From NCBI GenBank assembly GCA_002361355.1, contig DESQ01000041.1, positions 1 through 56,406 on the forward strand: a stretch of DNA of 56,406 nt. Reading direction: 5' to 3'. The DNA is from Lachnospiraceae bacterium UBA3310 (GTDB taxonomy: Bacteria; Bacillota; Clostridia; Lachnospirales; Lachnospiraceae). The notes beneath the pieces were generated by a model, which saw only the letters and a program-made list of their open reading frames with translations, did no database searches and was not told the origin of the DNA. The translations under genes and the position numbers were made by a program. Positions 40,252 through 49,616 of the stretch are shown here, piece by piece; position 1 is the stretch's first letter, and the number at the start of each line of letters is the position of its first letter.

Positions 40252-40902
40252 ATGAAAAAAGGAATTTGTTATGTAGTCGGCGCGGGTGTAAATTATGGAT
40301 TTGATTTTTGCCCGGAAGAAGATGATCTGGTGATTGCTGCGGATGCGGGGCTTCGCCATTTGGAAGAACAGGGTATTTTAGCGGATCTTGTTATTGGGGA
40401 TTTTGATTCGCTCCATGGTGTGCCAGAACATCCGCATACGATTGTGCTGAATCCGGAAAAGGACGATACTGACATGATCGCGGCTCTTCGCATTGGCATA
40501 AAGGCGGGGTATGAAACTTTCTATATTTACTGCGGAACGGGCGGACGGATTGATCACACACTCGCCAATATTCAGGCGCTTGCATGGCTGTCTGAAAGCG
40601 GCATGAAGGGATTTTTGTTTGATCAGGATAATGTCATAACTGCGATTACCAATGGAAAACTCTGCTTTGAAAAAATAACCAGGGGATATTTGTCGGTATT
40701 TTCCCATACCACAAAGGCTGAGGGCGTGAATTTGAAAGGGTTAAAGTATGAACTGGACGATGCGGTATTGACACATACTTTTCCCCTTGGGATAAGCAAC
40801 GAATTTATTGGCACAGAAAGCAGCATTTCCGTTAAGAATGGAACTTTGGTTGTGGTTTTTCCAAGAGGCGTCAGGAGGGAAATATGGAACTCACGGAAAT
40901 AG
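40252..40902 (+). CDS. thiN: thiamine pyrophosphokinase
   Basis: A 216-aa protein with the TPK marks: VVGAGVN near the start, AADAGLRHL, IGDFDSL (about 46-52), LNPEKDDTDMIAALR with the metal-binding acidic set, and CGTGGRIDHTLANIQ. It makes thiamine diphosphate from thiamine and ATP. The C-terminal beta domain ends with VFPRGVRR. The start ATG 40252 follows GGAAAG. The gene's last 19 bases overlap the next gene. There is no rpe/rsgA upstream, the usual Firmicute context. Confidence 0.93.
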   Translation: MKKGICYVVGAGVNYGFDFCPEEDDLVIAADAGLRHLEEQGILADLVIGDFDSLHGVPEHPHTIVLNPEKDDTDMIAALRIGIKAGYETFYIYCGTGGRIDHTLANIQALAWLSESGMKGFLFDQDNVITAITNGKLCFEKITRGYLSVFSHTTKAEGVNLKGLKYELDDAVLTHTFPLGISNEFIGTESSISVKNGTLVVVFPRGVRREIWNSRK

Positions 40903-41390
40903 GAGCACTACAGGTTGCAAAGAGGGTGGACGCGATTCTGCACGTTCCCGGGAATTACCGGGGCGGCAATCTGGAGATGACGATTGTGATTGATACGTCT
41001 CTGGAATTGGAGCATTTTAAAGATGCCGTGGCCGCCGTTGTGCGGGCTTTGAAAAGAGGAAATGAAATCTTCCGGAATGTCCGCCTGAATCTGGTATTCT
41101 GGGGACAGGAGACAGAGACGAAAACAGTGCCCATGGCGATGCTCATGACGGGCGGCGCGTTTGGTGAATACCAATGCCGCCCCTATAAAAAATGTTATGA
41201 GGAGCTCTTTGCTTACCTGAAAAAATTTCATGCCAGAAGCAAGGTGATTTTGGTGTTTGCGGATGAACAGAATGAAGTTGCAAACGCGCAGACGGCAAAG
41301 GAGGCGCTCTCTCCGTTTTTGAAGAATAAGCTTCTGCTTATTTCAGAACAGATTATGGGAGGCACGGAATTTTTACTGCGCCATATCTGA
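40884..41390 (+). CDS. unknown protein with VWA-like features, overlapping thiN
   Basis: ATG 40884 has GGAGGG five bases upstream and overlaps the end of thiN by 19 bases. The protein is 168 aa with an alternating strand/helix pattern: MTIVIDTSLELEH, NVRLNLVFWG, KVILVFADEQN and KLLLIS. This resembles a von Willebrand factor A (Rossmann-like) fold; D-T-S takes the place of the MIDAS DxSxS, but the second Ser is absent. The function is unknown. Coupling to thiN is by position only. Confidence 0.7.
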   Translation: MELTEIGALQVAKRVDAILHVPGNYRGGNLEMTIVIDTSLELEHFKDAVAAVVRALKRGNEIFRNVRLNLVFWGQETETKTVPMAMLMTGGAFGEYQCRPYKKCYEELFAYLKKFHARSKVILVFADEQNEVANAQTAKEALSPFLKNKLLLISEQIMGGTEFLLRHI

Positions 41391-41413
41391 CTCTGGATTT
41401 CGTGAGGAGGCGC

Positions 41414-41443
41414 TTGTCACACAGACAGACAAAATGATAAAAT
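41414..41443 (+). promoter_or_regulatory. possible promoter of the membrane GGDEF gene
   Basis: TTGTCA (41414-41419), 18 bases, TAAAAT (41438-41443), about 40 bases before the TTG start. Confidence 0.5.
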
Positions 41444-41484
41444 AAAACAATGCTGATCAAGCAGTTAGGATTGAGGGCAGGAGA

Positions 41485-43380
41485 TTGAAAACACTTAAGC
41501 AAATAATTGGACAATATATGAGGCTGTTGACTATTATTCTGGCAGTGCTTATTTTAAACGTGATCCTATACATTCAGGTAGTAAGTGAGCAGAGACAGGC
41601 ATATGAAAATGCAATCAGGACTTTTCGACAGATTGAACAGATGCTGGATGGTAATCAGAAAGAAATCGAGGAGGTGACAGCGGAATATAGAGAGACTTGT
41701 TTGCGCAACGCGGAAGCCATTGCCTATATCATTCAGAAGGATCCTTCCGTGCTGGAAAGCGTGGAAGAGTTAAAGAATATAGCGCAGTTAGTCGGGGTGG
41801 ATGAAATCCATATTTTTGATGATACGGGGCGTATCTATGCGGGTACCCATCCGGAATATTATGGTTATACTTTTGATTCGGGAGGGCAGATGGCTTTCTT
41901 TAAGCCGATGCTGGAAGATCATTCTCTGAAACTCGTGCAGGATATTGCGCCCAACACTGCAGAAGAAAAGATGATGCAGTATTCCGCTCTTTGGAGTATG
42001 AACGGTGAATTTATTGTACAGGTGGGAATGGAGCCGGTCAACGTAATGAAAGTTACGGAGAAAAATGAACTGTCCTATTTGTTTTCTCAATTCCGGGTCA
42101 ATTTGGAGGCGGATTATTATGCGATTGATATAGGAAGCGGGCAGATTGTCGGTTCAACGGATTTGGATTGTGTGGGGAAAAATCTCACGGAAATTGGACT
42201 GGACGAAAATGCTTTTTCGGAATATGAGAAAGGTTTTTCCGCCTTTGTAAACGGCAGAAATGCGTACTGTGTTTTTCAGAGAGCTGGTGATAATTATATC
42301 GGGCGTGTGATTGCAAGCCGCGATCTTTATCAACGCATACCCCGAACTACGATTGCGCTTGCGATATGTCTGACGGCGATTGCTGTCGCCCTGAATCTTG
42401 CGATAACCAGATATATGAACCGATATGTGGTGGACGGCATTCATGGTATCAATGAAAAGCTGGGAAGAATAGCGGAGGGCAATCTCGATGAAGTCATTGA
42501 TATTCATAGCAGCGCAGAGTTTACGGAATTGAGCAGTTATATCAATACCATGAAGCAAAGTATTCTGGACAGCAACCGGAAGATGTCGTATGTTTTGAGC
42601 AAAACAAATATGTATATCGGTGTGTATGAATGTAATGAGCATATGAAGCGTGTACAATTTACCGAGTATGTACCAAGGATTTTTGCGCTGGATGATGAGG
42701 AAACGCAACAACTGGGCCAAGATGTGGTGAGCTTTCAACATTTTATTAGCAGCATTCGTAAAAACCCCGTTGAGGGAGAGCCGGATACCTTTGGCGTCAA
42801 AGACAGATTTGTCAAACTGGAAGAAATCCGGGACAGCCATGAGACATTCGGTGTGGTGATTGACGTGACGGAGAGCGTTATAAAACGAAAAGAGATAGAG
42901 GCGGAGCGGGACATGGATTTGCTTACTGGTTTGTATAACCGCCGCGGAATGGAACAGAAGCTTTCAGCGCTTTTTGAAAAACCGGAGGAGCTTGGCCACA
43001 GCGCTATTGTCATGATAGATGCGGATAACCTGAAAGTGATTAACGATAACTACGGGCATGAAGCGGGAGATAGTTACCTTCGGTTAACGGCAAAGCTGAT
43101 TGCGAATGTGGGTACAGGAGGTTGTGTTGCTGCCAGAATGGGCGGCGATGAGTTTGTATTGTTTTTGTACGGGTATGAGAGTGAAAAGGAACTGGAAGAC
43201 GCCTTAAAAGAGCTTGTGGATGTGCAGGATCAAAGGACAGCGGTTTTAACAAACGACGTTAGGGTTACGCTTAAGTTTTCCTGCGGTTATTGCCTGATCA
43301 GGGGGAGAGCCGGTTATCAGGAAGCGCTGAAAGAGGCGGATGAAAGAATGTATGAGAATAAGCGGGAGCGCAAAAAGTAG
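41485..43380 (+). CDS. membrane diguanylate cyclase with Cache-like sensor
   Basis: A 631-aa protein starting at TTG 41485 (GAGGG and AGGAG close upstream). Membrane helices at about 10-33 and 288-310 enclose an extracytoplasmic Cache-like sensor (about 35-285, with EIHIFDDTGRIYAGTHPEYYGYTF). A HAMP-like stretch (about 310-365) and a PAS-like segment (about 365-475) follow. The GGDEF domain has DLLTGLYNRRG, DADNLKVINDNYGHEAGD and active site RMGGDEFVLF. It lacks the RxxD inhibition site. It makes c-di-GMP in response to an outer ligand. Confidence 0.92.
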   Translation: MKTLKQIIGQYMRLLTIILAVLILNVILYIQVVSEQRQAYENAIRTFRQIEQMLDGNQKEIEEVTAEYRETCLRNAEAIAYIIQKDPSVLESVEELKNIAQLVGVDEIHIFDDTGRIYAGTHPEYYGYTFDSGGQMAFFKPMLEDHSLKLVQDIAPNTAEEKMMQYSALWSMNGEFIVQVGMEPVNVMKVTEKNELSYLFSQFRVNLEADYYAIDIGSGQIVGSTDLDCVGKNLTEIGLDENAFSEYEKGFSAFVNGRNAYCVFQRAGDNYIGRVIASRDLYQRIPRTTIALAICLTAIAVALNLAITRYMNRYVVDGIHGINEKLGRIAEGNLDEVIDIHSSAEFTELSSYINTMKQSILDSNRKMSYVLSKTNMYIGVYECNEHMKRVQFTEYVPRIFALDDEETQQLGQDVVSFQHFISSIRKNPVEGEPDTFGVKDRFVKLEEIRDSHETFGVVIDVTESVIKRKEIEAERDMDLLTGLYNRRGMEQKLSALFEKPEELGHSAIVMIDADNLKVINDNYGHEAGDSYLRLTAKLIANVGTGGCVAARMGGDEFVLFLYGYESEKELEDALKELVDVQDQRTAVLTNDVRVTLKFSCGYCLIRGRAGYQEALKEADERMYENKRERKK

Positions 43381-43400
43381 TACCGCCGCCGGAGGGAAAG

Positions 43401-45362
43401 ATGAAACGAAAAGTCATATACAGTGCTGTAACCTATTTATGTATCATACAGATGCTTTTTCTCGCGTCTTTTCCCTGCCATGCAGCGGAGATTGGTTCGG
43501 GTGCATTTCCTGTGGAAGAAAGGCGGCCAGTGATTACGTCTGTCAGCATTTCGCCCGGAACGGTTGTTGTTTCCAAAAACGCGGCGTACACGTTTACGGC
43601 TTTTGTGAGCGGAGAGAATGATTACAGCAGGGAGGTTGCGTGGAGCGTTTCCGGACAGACCAGCGGGAATACCTTTATCGACGGAAACGGTGTTTTGAAC
43701 GTGGCATCGGATGAGGGGGCTTCTTCACTGGTGGTGAAAGCGGTCTCAAAGCAGGACAGCAATTACAGCGCTACGGCGCTGGCATCCATAGAACCATATA
43801 CCTATTACATACAGTTGCAGGCATCTCCGGATAACGGCGGTTCGGTGTATGGAAGCGGCGCCGTCAGGGAAGGCGGCTATGTCGTGATTTCAGCTACGCC
43901 GAAAAACGGATTTACGTTTGAGGGATGGCTGCTTAACAATAACAGGGTTTCCCAGGATGCCCGGTATGTGGTCGATAACATTCGCGGTGACGCCACTTAT
44001 GTGGCGGAGTTTAAGCCGATTGACTGCAAGGTTACGGTAAATGTAAACGACAGCAATGCCGGAACGGCGACTGAGGGAAGAACGGTGAAGTACGGGGAGA
44101 GTATCACGCTGGAGGCGACGCCGAAGGAAGGATATCAGTTTGACGGCTGGACGGAAAATGGAAATACCGTAAGCAGGGACAGCCGGATGGAGATCGGCAG
44201 TGTCACAGGCGACAGAACGTTGACGGCGGTATTTAAAAAGAAAGAAGTGAAAACCTATACCATTACCGCGTCCGTGTCCTCGGCGAACGGGACGATTACG
44301 CCGGCGGGGAAAACCACGGTCAAGGAGGGTACGGCGGTATTGTATACGATTACGCCCAAAAGCGGTTATGCCATCCGTACGGTGTATGTGGATGGCGTTG
44401 AAGTAGGAAACACAGCCTCTTTCAATTTTTCCTATGTGGAAAAAGACCATACCATTTCCGCAGATTTTGTGAAAGCCCCTGAGCAGGGGAATCAAAATGC
44501 CGCAGCGCCGGATCAGACGGGTCAGGCAAAAGATCCGCAAAAGAAGCAGCAGGATGACGAGGAGACGAAGAAAGAAGAGACGGATCCGAAGGACGACGAA
44601 GAAGCGGAGGAGGAGAAACTGACGGGAACGCTTGCGGCACTTCAAATATCTGCTGCGGAGGCGGAGCAGTTGATTGCGGAAAATAAAGATGAGAGGCTGC
44701 TGGCACAAGCGCAGAAAACCGGAGATTTACGGATGAATGTCCACAATGATTTTGCGGACGGCAGACAGGAAAACTTCGGCGTTTCTGATTTCCAATCGGT
44801 GGTGGGACAGCTTTTGAGCGGGGAGGAGGAGCTTTTGATGCTGCGGGGCGATCTGCCGGTGGCGATAGATCTTTCCATTAAGGATATGGAGGGGAAGGCG
44901 TCACAGGAGGTCAGGGACGCTTTTGAGGAAAAGAAACTTCCCGATATGACGATTGGGCGGTATTTTGAGATTGTGTTAGAGGAGACAAAGAAAGAAGAGA
45001 AAGAGACCGTCTCGGAACTTGCGGAAAAATTAAAAGTGGTGATTCATGTCCCGAAGCCTTTGCAGGCTGAGGACAGGACGTTTTATATTTTAAGGATTCA
45101 CACAGGGAAAGATGGCAGTCAGGAGTTTACGCAGCTTTTGGACGAGGATGAGGATCCCGATACGATCACTTTTTCTACCGACAGGTTTTCCCCCTGCGCG
45201 ATTGCTTACATCGACCGGGGGACAAAAAAGGCGGCTGAACCTGAAGAAGGGCAGGAGCGGGACAGCAGAGCGAGGAATGTGGCCGGAGTGGTCATTTTCA
45301 TCATGGCTGTGGTTGTGACAGCGACAGGGATATGGTATATTGTCGGAAAGAAGAAACGATGA
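43401..45362 (+). CDS. secreted, membrane-anchored repeat protein
   Basis: A 653-aa surface protein. Residues 1-29 form a signal peptide ending ...FPCHAAEI. An Ig-like domain (about 45-125) is followed by three beta repeats of the InlB-B/Flg_new_2 kind (about 135-205, 208-280, 284-355), each with the pattern GxGTxxPxGxxxVxEGxxVxxxxxPxxGYxFxGW. Residues about 365-415 are a very acidic Lys/Glu/Asp spacer. The region 420-610 is a globular unknown domain, and a single helix near 625-645 with KKKR anchors it; there is no LPXTG. It probably serves adhesion or wall contact. It lies 20 bases after the GGDEF gene and could be c-di-GMP controlled. Confidence 0.85.
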   Translation: MKRKVIYSAVTYLCIIQMLFLASFPCHAAEIGSGAFPVEERRPVITSVSISPGTVVVSKNAAYTFTAFVSGENDYSREVAWSVSGQTSGNTFIDGNGVLNVASDEGASSLVVKAVSKQDSNYSATALASIEPYTYYIQLQASPDNGGSVYGSGAVREGGYVVISATPKNGFTFEGWLLNNNRVSQDARYVVDNIRGDATYVAEFKPIDCKVTVNVNDSNAGTATEGRTVKYGESITLEATPKEGYQFDGWTENGNTVSRDSRMEIGSVTGDRTLTAVFKKKEVKTYTITASVSSANGTITPAGKTTVKEGTAVLYTITPKSGYAIRTVYVDGVEVGNTASFNFSYVEKDHTISADFVKAPEQGNQNAAAPDQTGQAKDPQKKQQDDEETKKEETDPKDDEEAEEEKLTGTLAALQISAAEAEQLIAENKDERLLAQAQKTGDLRMNVHNDFADGRQENFGVSDFQSVVGQLLSGEEELLMLRGDLPVAIDLSIKDMEGKASQEVRDAFEEKKLPDMTIGRYFEIVLEETKKEEKETVSELAEKLKVVIHVPKPLQAEDRTFYILRIHTGKDGSQEFTQLLDEDEDPDTITFSTDRFSPCAIAYIDRGTKKAAEPEEGQERDSRARNVAGVVIFIMAVVVTATGIWYIVGKKKR

Positions 45363-45368
45363 ATGGCG

Positions 45369-45397
45369 TTGTCTTTGACGGTTATTTATGATACGAT
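45369..45397 (+). promoter_or_regulatory. possible promoter of the FAD oxidoreductase gene
   Basis: TTGTCT (45369-45374), 17 bases, TACGAT (45392-45397), ahead of the GGAGGG ribosome binding site. Confidence 0.4.
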
Positions 45398-45417
45398 GGA
45401 AACGGAGGGCGTTATCT

Positions 45418-46794
45418 ATGAAATATGATGTGATTATCGTTGGCGCAGGGCCGGGCGGTATCTATTCGGCTTATGAACTGACGCACAAAAGAACCGATTT
45501 AAAGATCGCCGTATTTGAGTCTGGCCACGCGCTGGAGAATCGGCATTGCCCTATAGACGGCGACAAGGTGAAATCCTGTGTCAAGTGTCCCTGCTGTTCG
45601 ATTATGAGCGGATTTGGCGGCGCAGGCGCTTTTTCTGACGGAAAATACAATATTACCAACGATTTCGGCGGAACGCTTTATGAGCATGTGGGCAAGAAAC
45701 AGGCGATTGAACTGATGCGCTATGTGGATGAGATCAATATGAAATATGGCGGCGAGGGGACGAAGCTGTATTCGACGGCAGGCACCCATTTTAAGAAGCT
45801 GTGTCTGCAAAATAATCTGAATCTGCTGGACGCTTCCGTGCGCCATCTGGGGACGGATATCAACTATGTCGTTTTGGAAAATCTCTATGCCGAGTTAAAG
45901 GATAAGGTGACCTTTTACTTCGACACGCCGATCCGGTCGGTGGAACGGACACAGAGCGGCTTTTGCGTACACACGCAGACAGAGTCTTATGAATGTGATA
46001 AATGTGTCATATCTGTGGGGAGAAGCGGCAGTAAGTGGATGGAGAAAGTGTGTGAAGACCTTGCGATCAGCACGAAGTCAAACCGGGTGGATATCGGCGT
46101 GCGTGTGGAAATTCCGGCGGTAATTTTTTCCCATCTGACAGACGAGCTGTATGAGAGCAAGATCGTTTACCGCACGGAGAAGTTTGAGGATAATGTGAGA
46201 ACCTTCTGCATGAATCCCCACGGTATCGTAGTTAATGAGAACACAAACGGCATCGTGACAGTGAACGGACACAGCTATGAAGGCGCGGATAAACAGACGG
46301 AAAATACAAACTTTGCGCTTCTTGTAGCGAAACATTTTTCAGAGCCGTTTAAGGACAGCAACGGCTACGGGGAGAGCATTGCGAGATTATCTAATATGCT
46401 GGGCGGCGGTGTGATTGTCCAGCGGTTCGGCGATCTGGTGCGCGGCAGAAGGAGTAACGCGAAACGGATTGCGGAGGGACTGATTGAGCCCACTCTTGCA
46501 GCCACGCCGGGAGATTTGAGCCTGGTGCTCCCGAAGCGGATTCTGGATGGTATTATCGAGATGATTTATGCGCTCGATAAGATCGCGCCGGGCACGGCAA
46601 ACGATGACACACTGCTCTATGGTGTGGAGGTTAAGTTCTATAATATGGAAGTGGAAATTGATGAGCATCTTGAGACGAAACACAAGGGGCTTTACATCAT
46701 CGGGGACGGCAGCGGTGTGACACATTCTTTGTCCCACGCATCCGCCAGCGGTGTGTTTGTGGCCAGAGAGATCGAGCAGACTTTAAACGTATAA
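45418..46794 (+). CDS. FAD-dependent oxidoreductase (COG2509-like)
   Basis: A 458-aa flavoprotein with the dinucleotide-binding motif VIIVGAGPGGIYSA (5-18) and E38 in VFESG that binds the FAD ribose. A Cys-rich CVKCPCCSIMSGFGGAGAFSDGKYN stretch (about 50-75) is characteristic of this uncharacterised dehydrogenase group. The C-terminal GLYIIGDGSGVTHSLSHASASG closes over FAD. The substrate is unknown. The start ATG 45418 follows GGAGGG. It is followed after 16 bases by a ROK kinase gene. Confidence 0.85.
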   Translation: MKYDVIIVGAGPGGIYSAYELTHKRTDLKIAVFESGHALENRHCPIDGDKVKSCVKCPCCSIMSGFGGAGAFSDGKYNITNDFGGTLYEHVGKKQAIELMRYVDEINMKYGGEGTKLYSTAGTHFKKLCLQNNLNLLDASVRHLGTDINYVVLENLYAELKDKVTFYFDTPIRSVERTQSGFCVHTQTESYECDKCVISVGRSGSKWMEKVCEDLAISTKSNRVDIGVRVEIPAVIFSHLTDELYESKIVYRTEKFEDNVRTFCMNPHGIVVNENTNGIVTVNGHSYEGADKQTENTNFALLVAKHFSEPFKDSNGYGESIARLSNMLGGGVIVQRFGDLVRGRRSNAKRIAEGLIEPTLAATPGDLSLVLPKRILDGIIEMIYALDKIAPGTANDDTLLYGVEVKFYNMEVEIDEHLETKHKGLYIIGDGSGVTHSLSHASASGVFVAREIEQTLNV

Positions 46795-46810
46795 GAAGGA
46801 GGATAAACAA

Positions 46811-47683
46811 ATGAGATTAGGGGCATTGGAGGCGGGCGGCACCAAGATGGTGTGCGCTATCGGCAACGAAAACGGCGAGATTATGGAACAGGTTTCGATT
46901 CCCACGGAGACACCTGAGATTACCATACCGAAACTGCTTTCGTTTTTTAAGGGAAAAGAGATAGAGGCGCTGGGAATCGGATGTTTCGGGCCGATCGACG
47001 TGAACCGGGATTCCGAGACCTATGGCTATATCACAACCACACCGAAGCTGGCGTGGCAGAATTTTGATATGGTGGGCACATTCCATAAAGAACTTGGCGT
47101 GCCGGTGGGGTTTGACACCGATGTGAACGGCTCGGCACTTGGAGAGTATACCTGGGGCATCGCGAAAGGCCTGCACAGTTGTATCTATATCACAATCGGC
47201 ACCGGCGTTGGCGTTGGCGTGATTGTGGATGGAAGACTGCTGCATGGCATGCTGCACCCGGAGGGCGGCCATGTGCTTTTGAATAAGCTCCCGAATGATA
47301 CCTACGAGGGCTTTTGCCCGTTCCATAAAAACTGTATGGAAGGATTGGCGGCAGGGCCTGCGATCGAGGGCAGATGGGGAAAGAAAGCCATTGAACTTGC
47401 CGATAGGCCGGAGGTCTGGGAGATGGAGGCGGACTATATCGCGCAGGCGCTTGTGGATTATACCCTTCTTGTCTCTCCCCAGCGTATTATCCTGGGTGGC
47501 GGCGTGATGCACCAGACACAACTGCTGAAACTGGTGCGCGAGAAGTTTAAGACGTTGTTAAACGGCTATATCAGGACAAAAGAGCTGGAGGATCTGGACA
47601 GCTATATTGTGGTGCAGAGCCTTGACGACAAGCAGGGCATTATGGGCGCTTTGAAGCTTGGCCTGATGGAGTTGGAGAAATAA
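46811..47683 (+). CDS. scrK: ROK family fructokinase
   Basis: A 290-aa kinase with the phosphate-binding loop LEAGGTKMVCAIG (6-18), the catalytic Asp in FDTDVNGSALGE, the second phosphate motif ITIGTGVGVGVIVDG, and a zinc site made by HPEGGH and CPFHKNC. These are the marks of bacterial ROK fructokinases (ScrK/GmuE) that make fructose 6-phosphate. Other hexoses cannot be excluded. GGAGG precedes the ATG 46811. It probably shares a transcript with the FAD enzyme upstream and converges with the esterase gene. Confidence 0.88.
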   Translation: MRLGALEAGGTKMVCAIGNENGEIMEQVSIPTETPEITIPKLLSFFKGKEIEALGIGCFGPIDVNRDSETYGYITTTPKLAWQNFDMVGTFHKELGVPVGFDTDVNGSALGEYTWGIAKGLHSCIYITIGTGVGVGVIVDGRLLHGMLHPEGGHVLLNKLPNDTYEGFCPFHKNCMEGLAAGPAIEGRWGKKAIELADRPEVWEMEADYIAQALVDYTLLVSPQRIILGGGVMHQTQLLKLVREKFKTLLNGYIRTKELEDLDSYIVVQSLDDKQGIMGALKLGLMELEK

Positions 47684-47699
47684 GCTATCAGGCGTCAGA

Positions 47700-48821
47700 T
47701 TACAGTTGAGAAAAATAGTCCTGCAAATATTCTGTCAGCACTTTTGCCGCCCTGCGGTGCGAGAGCTCGCCGGGATGCTCGTTGGAACCGACTGTCTCCT
47801 CTGTCGTGCCCGGAAGCTGTAAAAAGATCACATTGTGATCGCCGCTTTGGGCGGTATAACGGTTGATAGCGTCGGTTATGGCCAGAGTTAAGTCATATCC
47901 GATCATACCGTAGCACCAGACAATGTGCGCCTGCGGGTTGTGTTTGCGGAGCATTTTTAAGAAGGAAACGACGGCGTCCTTAAAGCGGTTCAGATCCTCC
48001 GCCTGATAGGTGCCGTCCGGGTTCAGGCGCTGCTTAAAGGTGCGGCCTGTGGCGGGATCATGCCACTCCGGCTGCAAAAAAGCGGAGGCGTCGTTTGTAC
48101 CCAGATTGACAATCACGGCGTCGGTTTTTCTCGCTGAGAAATCATAGGGAGCAAACGCGCCCAGACTCTCGTTTCGTTTGCCGCAGCAAAGGCCGCAGAG
48201 CTGTTCGTAACGGGAGGGAATGTTGCAATCGGGATTGTTATCCCAGCCGCTCAGGACACCCCAGCCGCCTTTGGAGATGAGAAAAGCGTCGGCGTCTAGG
48301 GCTTTTGCCGTCATTTTTGCGTAATCCCGGCTGTAGCTCATATACATGGGAATCCAGTCGGCTTCCCCCTTCGCGCCGTAAGTTCCCTCGCCGGAGGTGA
48401 TGCTGTCCCCTACAAATTCCAGCGTATATTTTCCCTTTGCCACAGGATGAAAATCACCGTCTGTCTGAAAGCCGTGGACGATGAGGCAGCAATCCTCGTC
48501 TTCCGTCATGGCTTGCAATTCTCTTGTAAGACGCACGTTTTTTATGGTCTCCGGATTCATACCCCGAAACAGACACAGAGAGTATGTGCCGGGCATAAGC
48601 ATCTGGCGGCTCATAAGCTCTCCGTTGACTTCAACCGTAACCCACATTTCCAGATTCTGCCAGCTTACTTCCAAATCTGCCCACAGTTCTGAGCCGGACA
48701 CGTTCAGTTCCACTGCGCTGCCACTGAAAAAAAGCGGTAGAGGCGAGACGCCGGGAACGGTGCGGCCGTGCACTTTGTAGTGGGGGATGTCTTTTAATGC
48801 ATACTTTTTCAGTTCGCTCAT
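47700..48821 (-). CDS. SGNH-type esterase, carbohydrate esterase family 2-like
   Basis: A 373-aa protein without signal peptide. The N-terminal 120 residues are a beta-sandwich (VELNVSGSELWADLEVS... typical of CE2). The SGNH domain has block I EFVGDSITSGEGT (Ser nucleophile), block III VNLGTNDAS (Asn), and the C-terminal EHPGELSHRRAA with the catalytic His. CE2 enzymes remove acetyl groups from plant polysaccharides. Being cytoplasmic, it would act on imported oligosaccharides. It is convergent with scrK. Confidence 0.85.
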   Translation of the reverse strand: MSELKKYALKDIPHYKVHGRTVPGVSPLPLFFSGSAVELNVSGSELWADLEVSWQNLEMWVTVEVNGELMSRQMLMPGTYSLCLFRGMNPETIKNVRLTRELQAMTEDEDCCLIVHGFQTDGDFHPVAKGKYTLEFVGDSITSGEGTYGAKGEADWIPMYMSYSRDYAKMTAKALDADAFLISKGGWGVLSGWDNNPDCNIPSRYEQLCGLCCGKRNESLGAFAPYDFSARKTDAVIVNLGTNDASAFLQPEWHDPATGRTFKQRLNPDGTYQAEDLNRFKDAVVSFLKMLRKHNPQAHIVWCYGMIGYDLTLAITDAINRYTAQSGDHNVIFLQLPGTTEETVGSNEHPGELSHRRAAKVLTEYLQDYFSQL

Positions 48822-48837
48822 AGTTTTCGCCTTTCTG

Positions 48838-49317
48838 TTATTTTATGGTCTTGTTATTTTCCTCAATCATCGCGTCCATATATCCTCTGTCCCAGAGCAG
48901 GATTCGCAGTTTCTTAGCGGCCTCCACTGCGGGCGAGGTAAAATACTGGTTTGTCATGACGACGCCCACCATGCGCTCATAGTAGGCGAGTCCGCCGTAG
49001 GTGCGAAGCACCGCCTCCACGCCTACGGGGCTGTTGTAGCGCTTGCACTGGATGGCGTAAGTGACACCGTCTTTTTCCGCTAAAATATCTACGCCGAAAT
49101 CGCCGCTTCCGCGGGTTACCTCCACGCCGATAAAGCCCTGCGCCTTCAAAAGATCAGCGCAGAAAAATTCAAAATCATGCCCCTCCAGCTCGTCCATCTT
49201 GCTGACGCGCCGATCCCGCCAGCGGCGAAGGAAGATATTTATGAAAATGATAAGAATCGCCATGAAAGCGATCAGGCCGGTCAGGGCGGCCAGAACTGTC
49301 AAATTGGACTGCGGCAT
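48838..49317 (-). CDS. membrane-tethered Mrr-like restriction endonuclease domain protein
   Basis: I use ATG 49317, nine bases after AAGGTGG; GTG 49329 is in frame. The protein (159 aa) has one membrane helix (about 7-29), a basic stop RRWRDRR, and an Mrr-type PD-(D/E)XK domain: LEGHDFEFFCADLLKAQGF, GSGDFGVDILAEKDGVTYAIQCKRY with D, D, Q-x-K. Related Mrr proteins cut methylated DNA, but the helix and small size suggest the group of membrane-bound relatives with unknown target. It is 17 bases upstream of the esterase gene. Confidence 0.82.
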   Translation of the reverse strand: MPQSNLTVLAALTGLIAFMAILIIFINIFLRRWRDRRVSKMDELEGHDFEFFCADLLKAQGFIGVEVTRGSGDFGVDILAEKDGVTYAIQCKRYNSPVGVEAVLRTYGGLAYYERMVGVVMTNQYFTSPAVEAAKKLRILLWDRGYMDAMIEENNKTIK

Positions 49318-49533
49318 GGCATGTTCCACCTTCTTATTAAAAATCTAGAATGATAAGTAAATACTTTTTTATGGTAACAGTATTTTCGTAATTTATCAAT
49401 GATGCAAATGAAAAACGTTGGTTTATCAATGAAGTGCGCGGGCACGGTATGGCAAGATGACTACAATATGACTAACGGAATGAAAAATAAGTTGGCGAAA
49501 AGCTACAATTATCTGATAAAAAATTTATATTTA

Positions 49534-49561
49534 TTGTGCGAATTGTGCGATAAACTATAAA
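49534..49561 (+). promoter_or_regulatory. probable promoter of the peptide ABC importer operon
   Basis: TTGTGC (49534-49539), 16 bases, TATAAA (49556-49561). Upstream, the sequence TTTATCAATGA occurs twice (near 49396 and 49422), about 26 bases apart; it may be a regulator site. The rest of the 300-base spacer (49318-49616) shows no gene. Confidence 0.5.
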
Positions 49562-49616
49562 AAGGTTTAAGAAATGATAAATCAAATCGTAAAAAGAAAC
49601 AAAAGGAGGAAAACAA

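Noticed and set aside
43890..44708. Long open frame antisense to the surface repeat protein
   Set aside because: Shadow frame caused by repeats and GC-rich third positions; no ribosome binding site.
43401..45362. LPXTG sortase anchor in the surface protein
   Set aside because: The C-terminus has a membrane helix and KKKR tail but no LPXTG-type motif before it.
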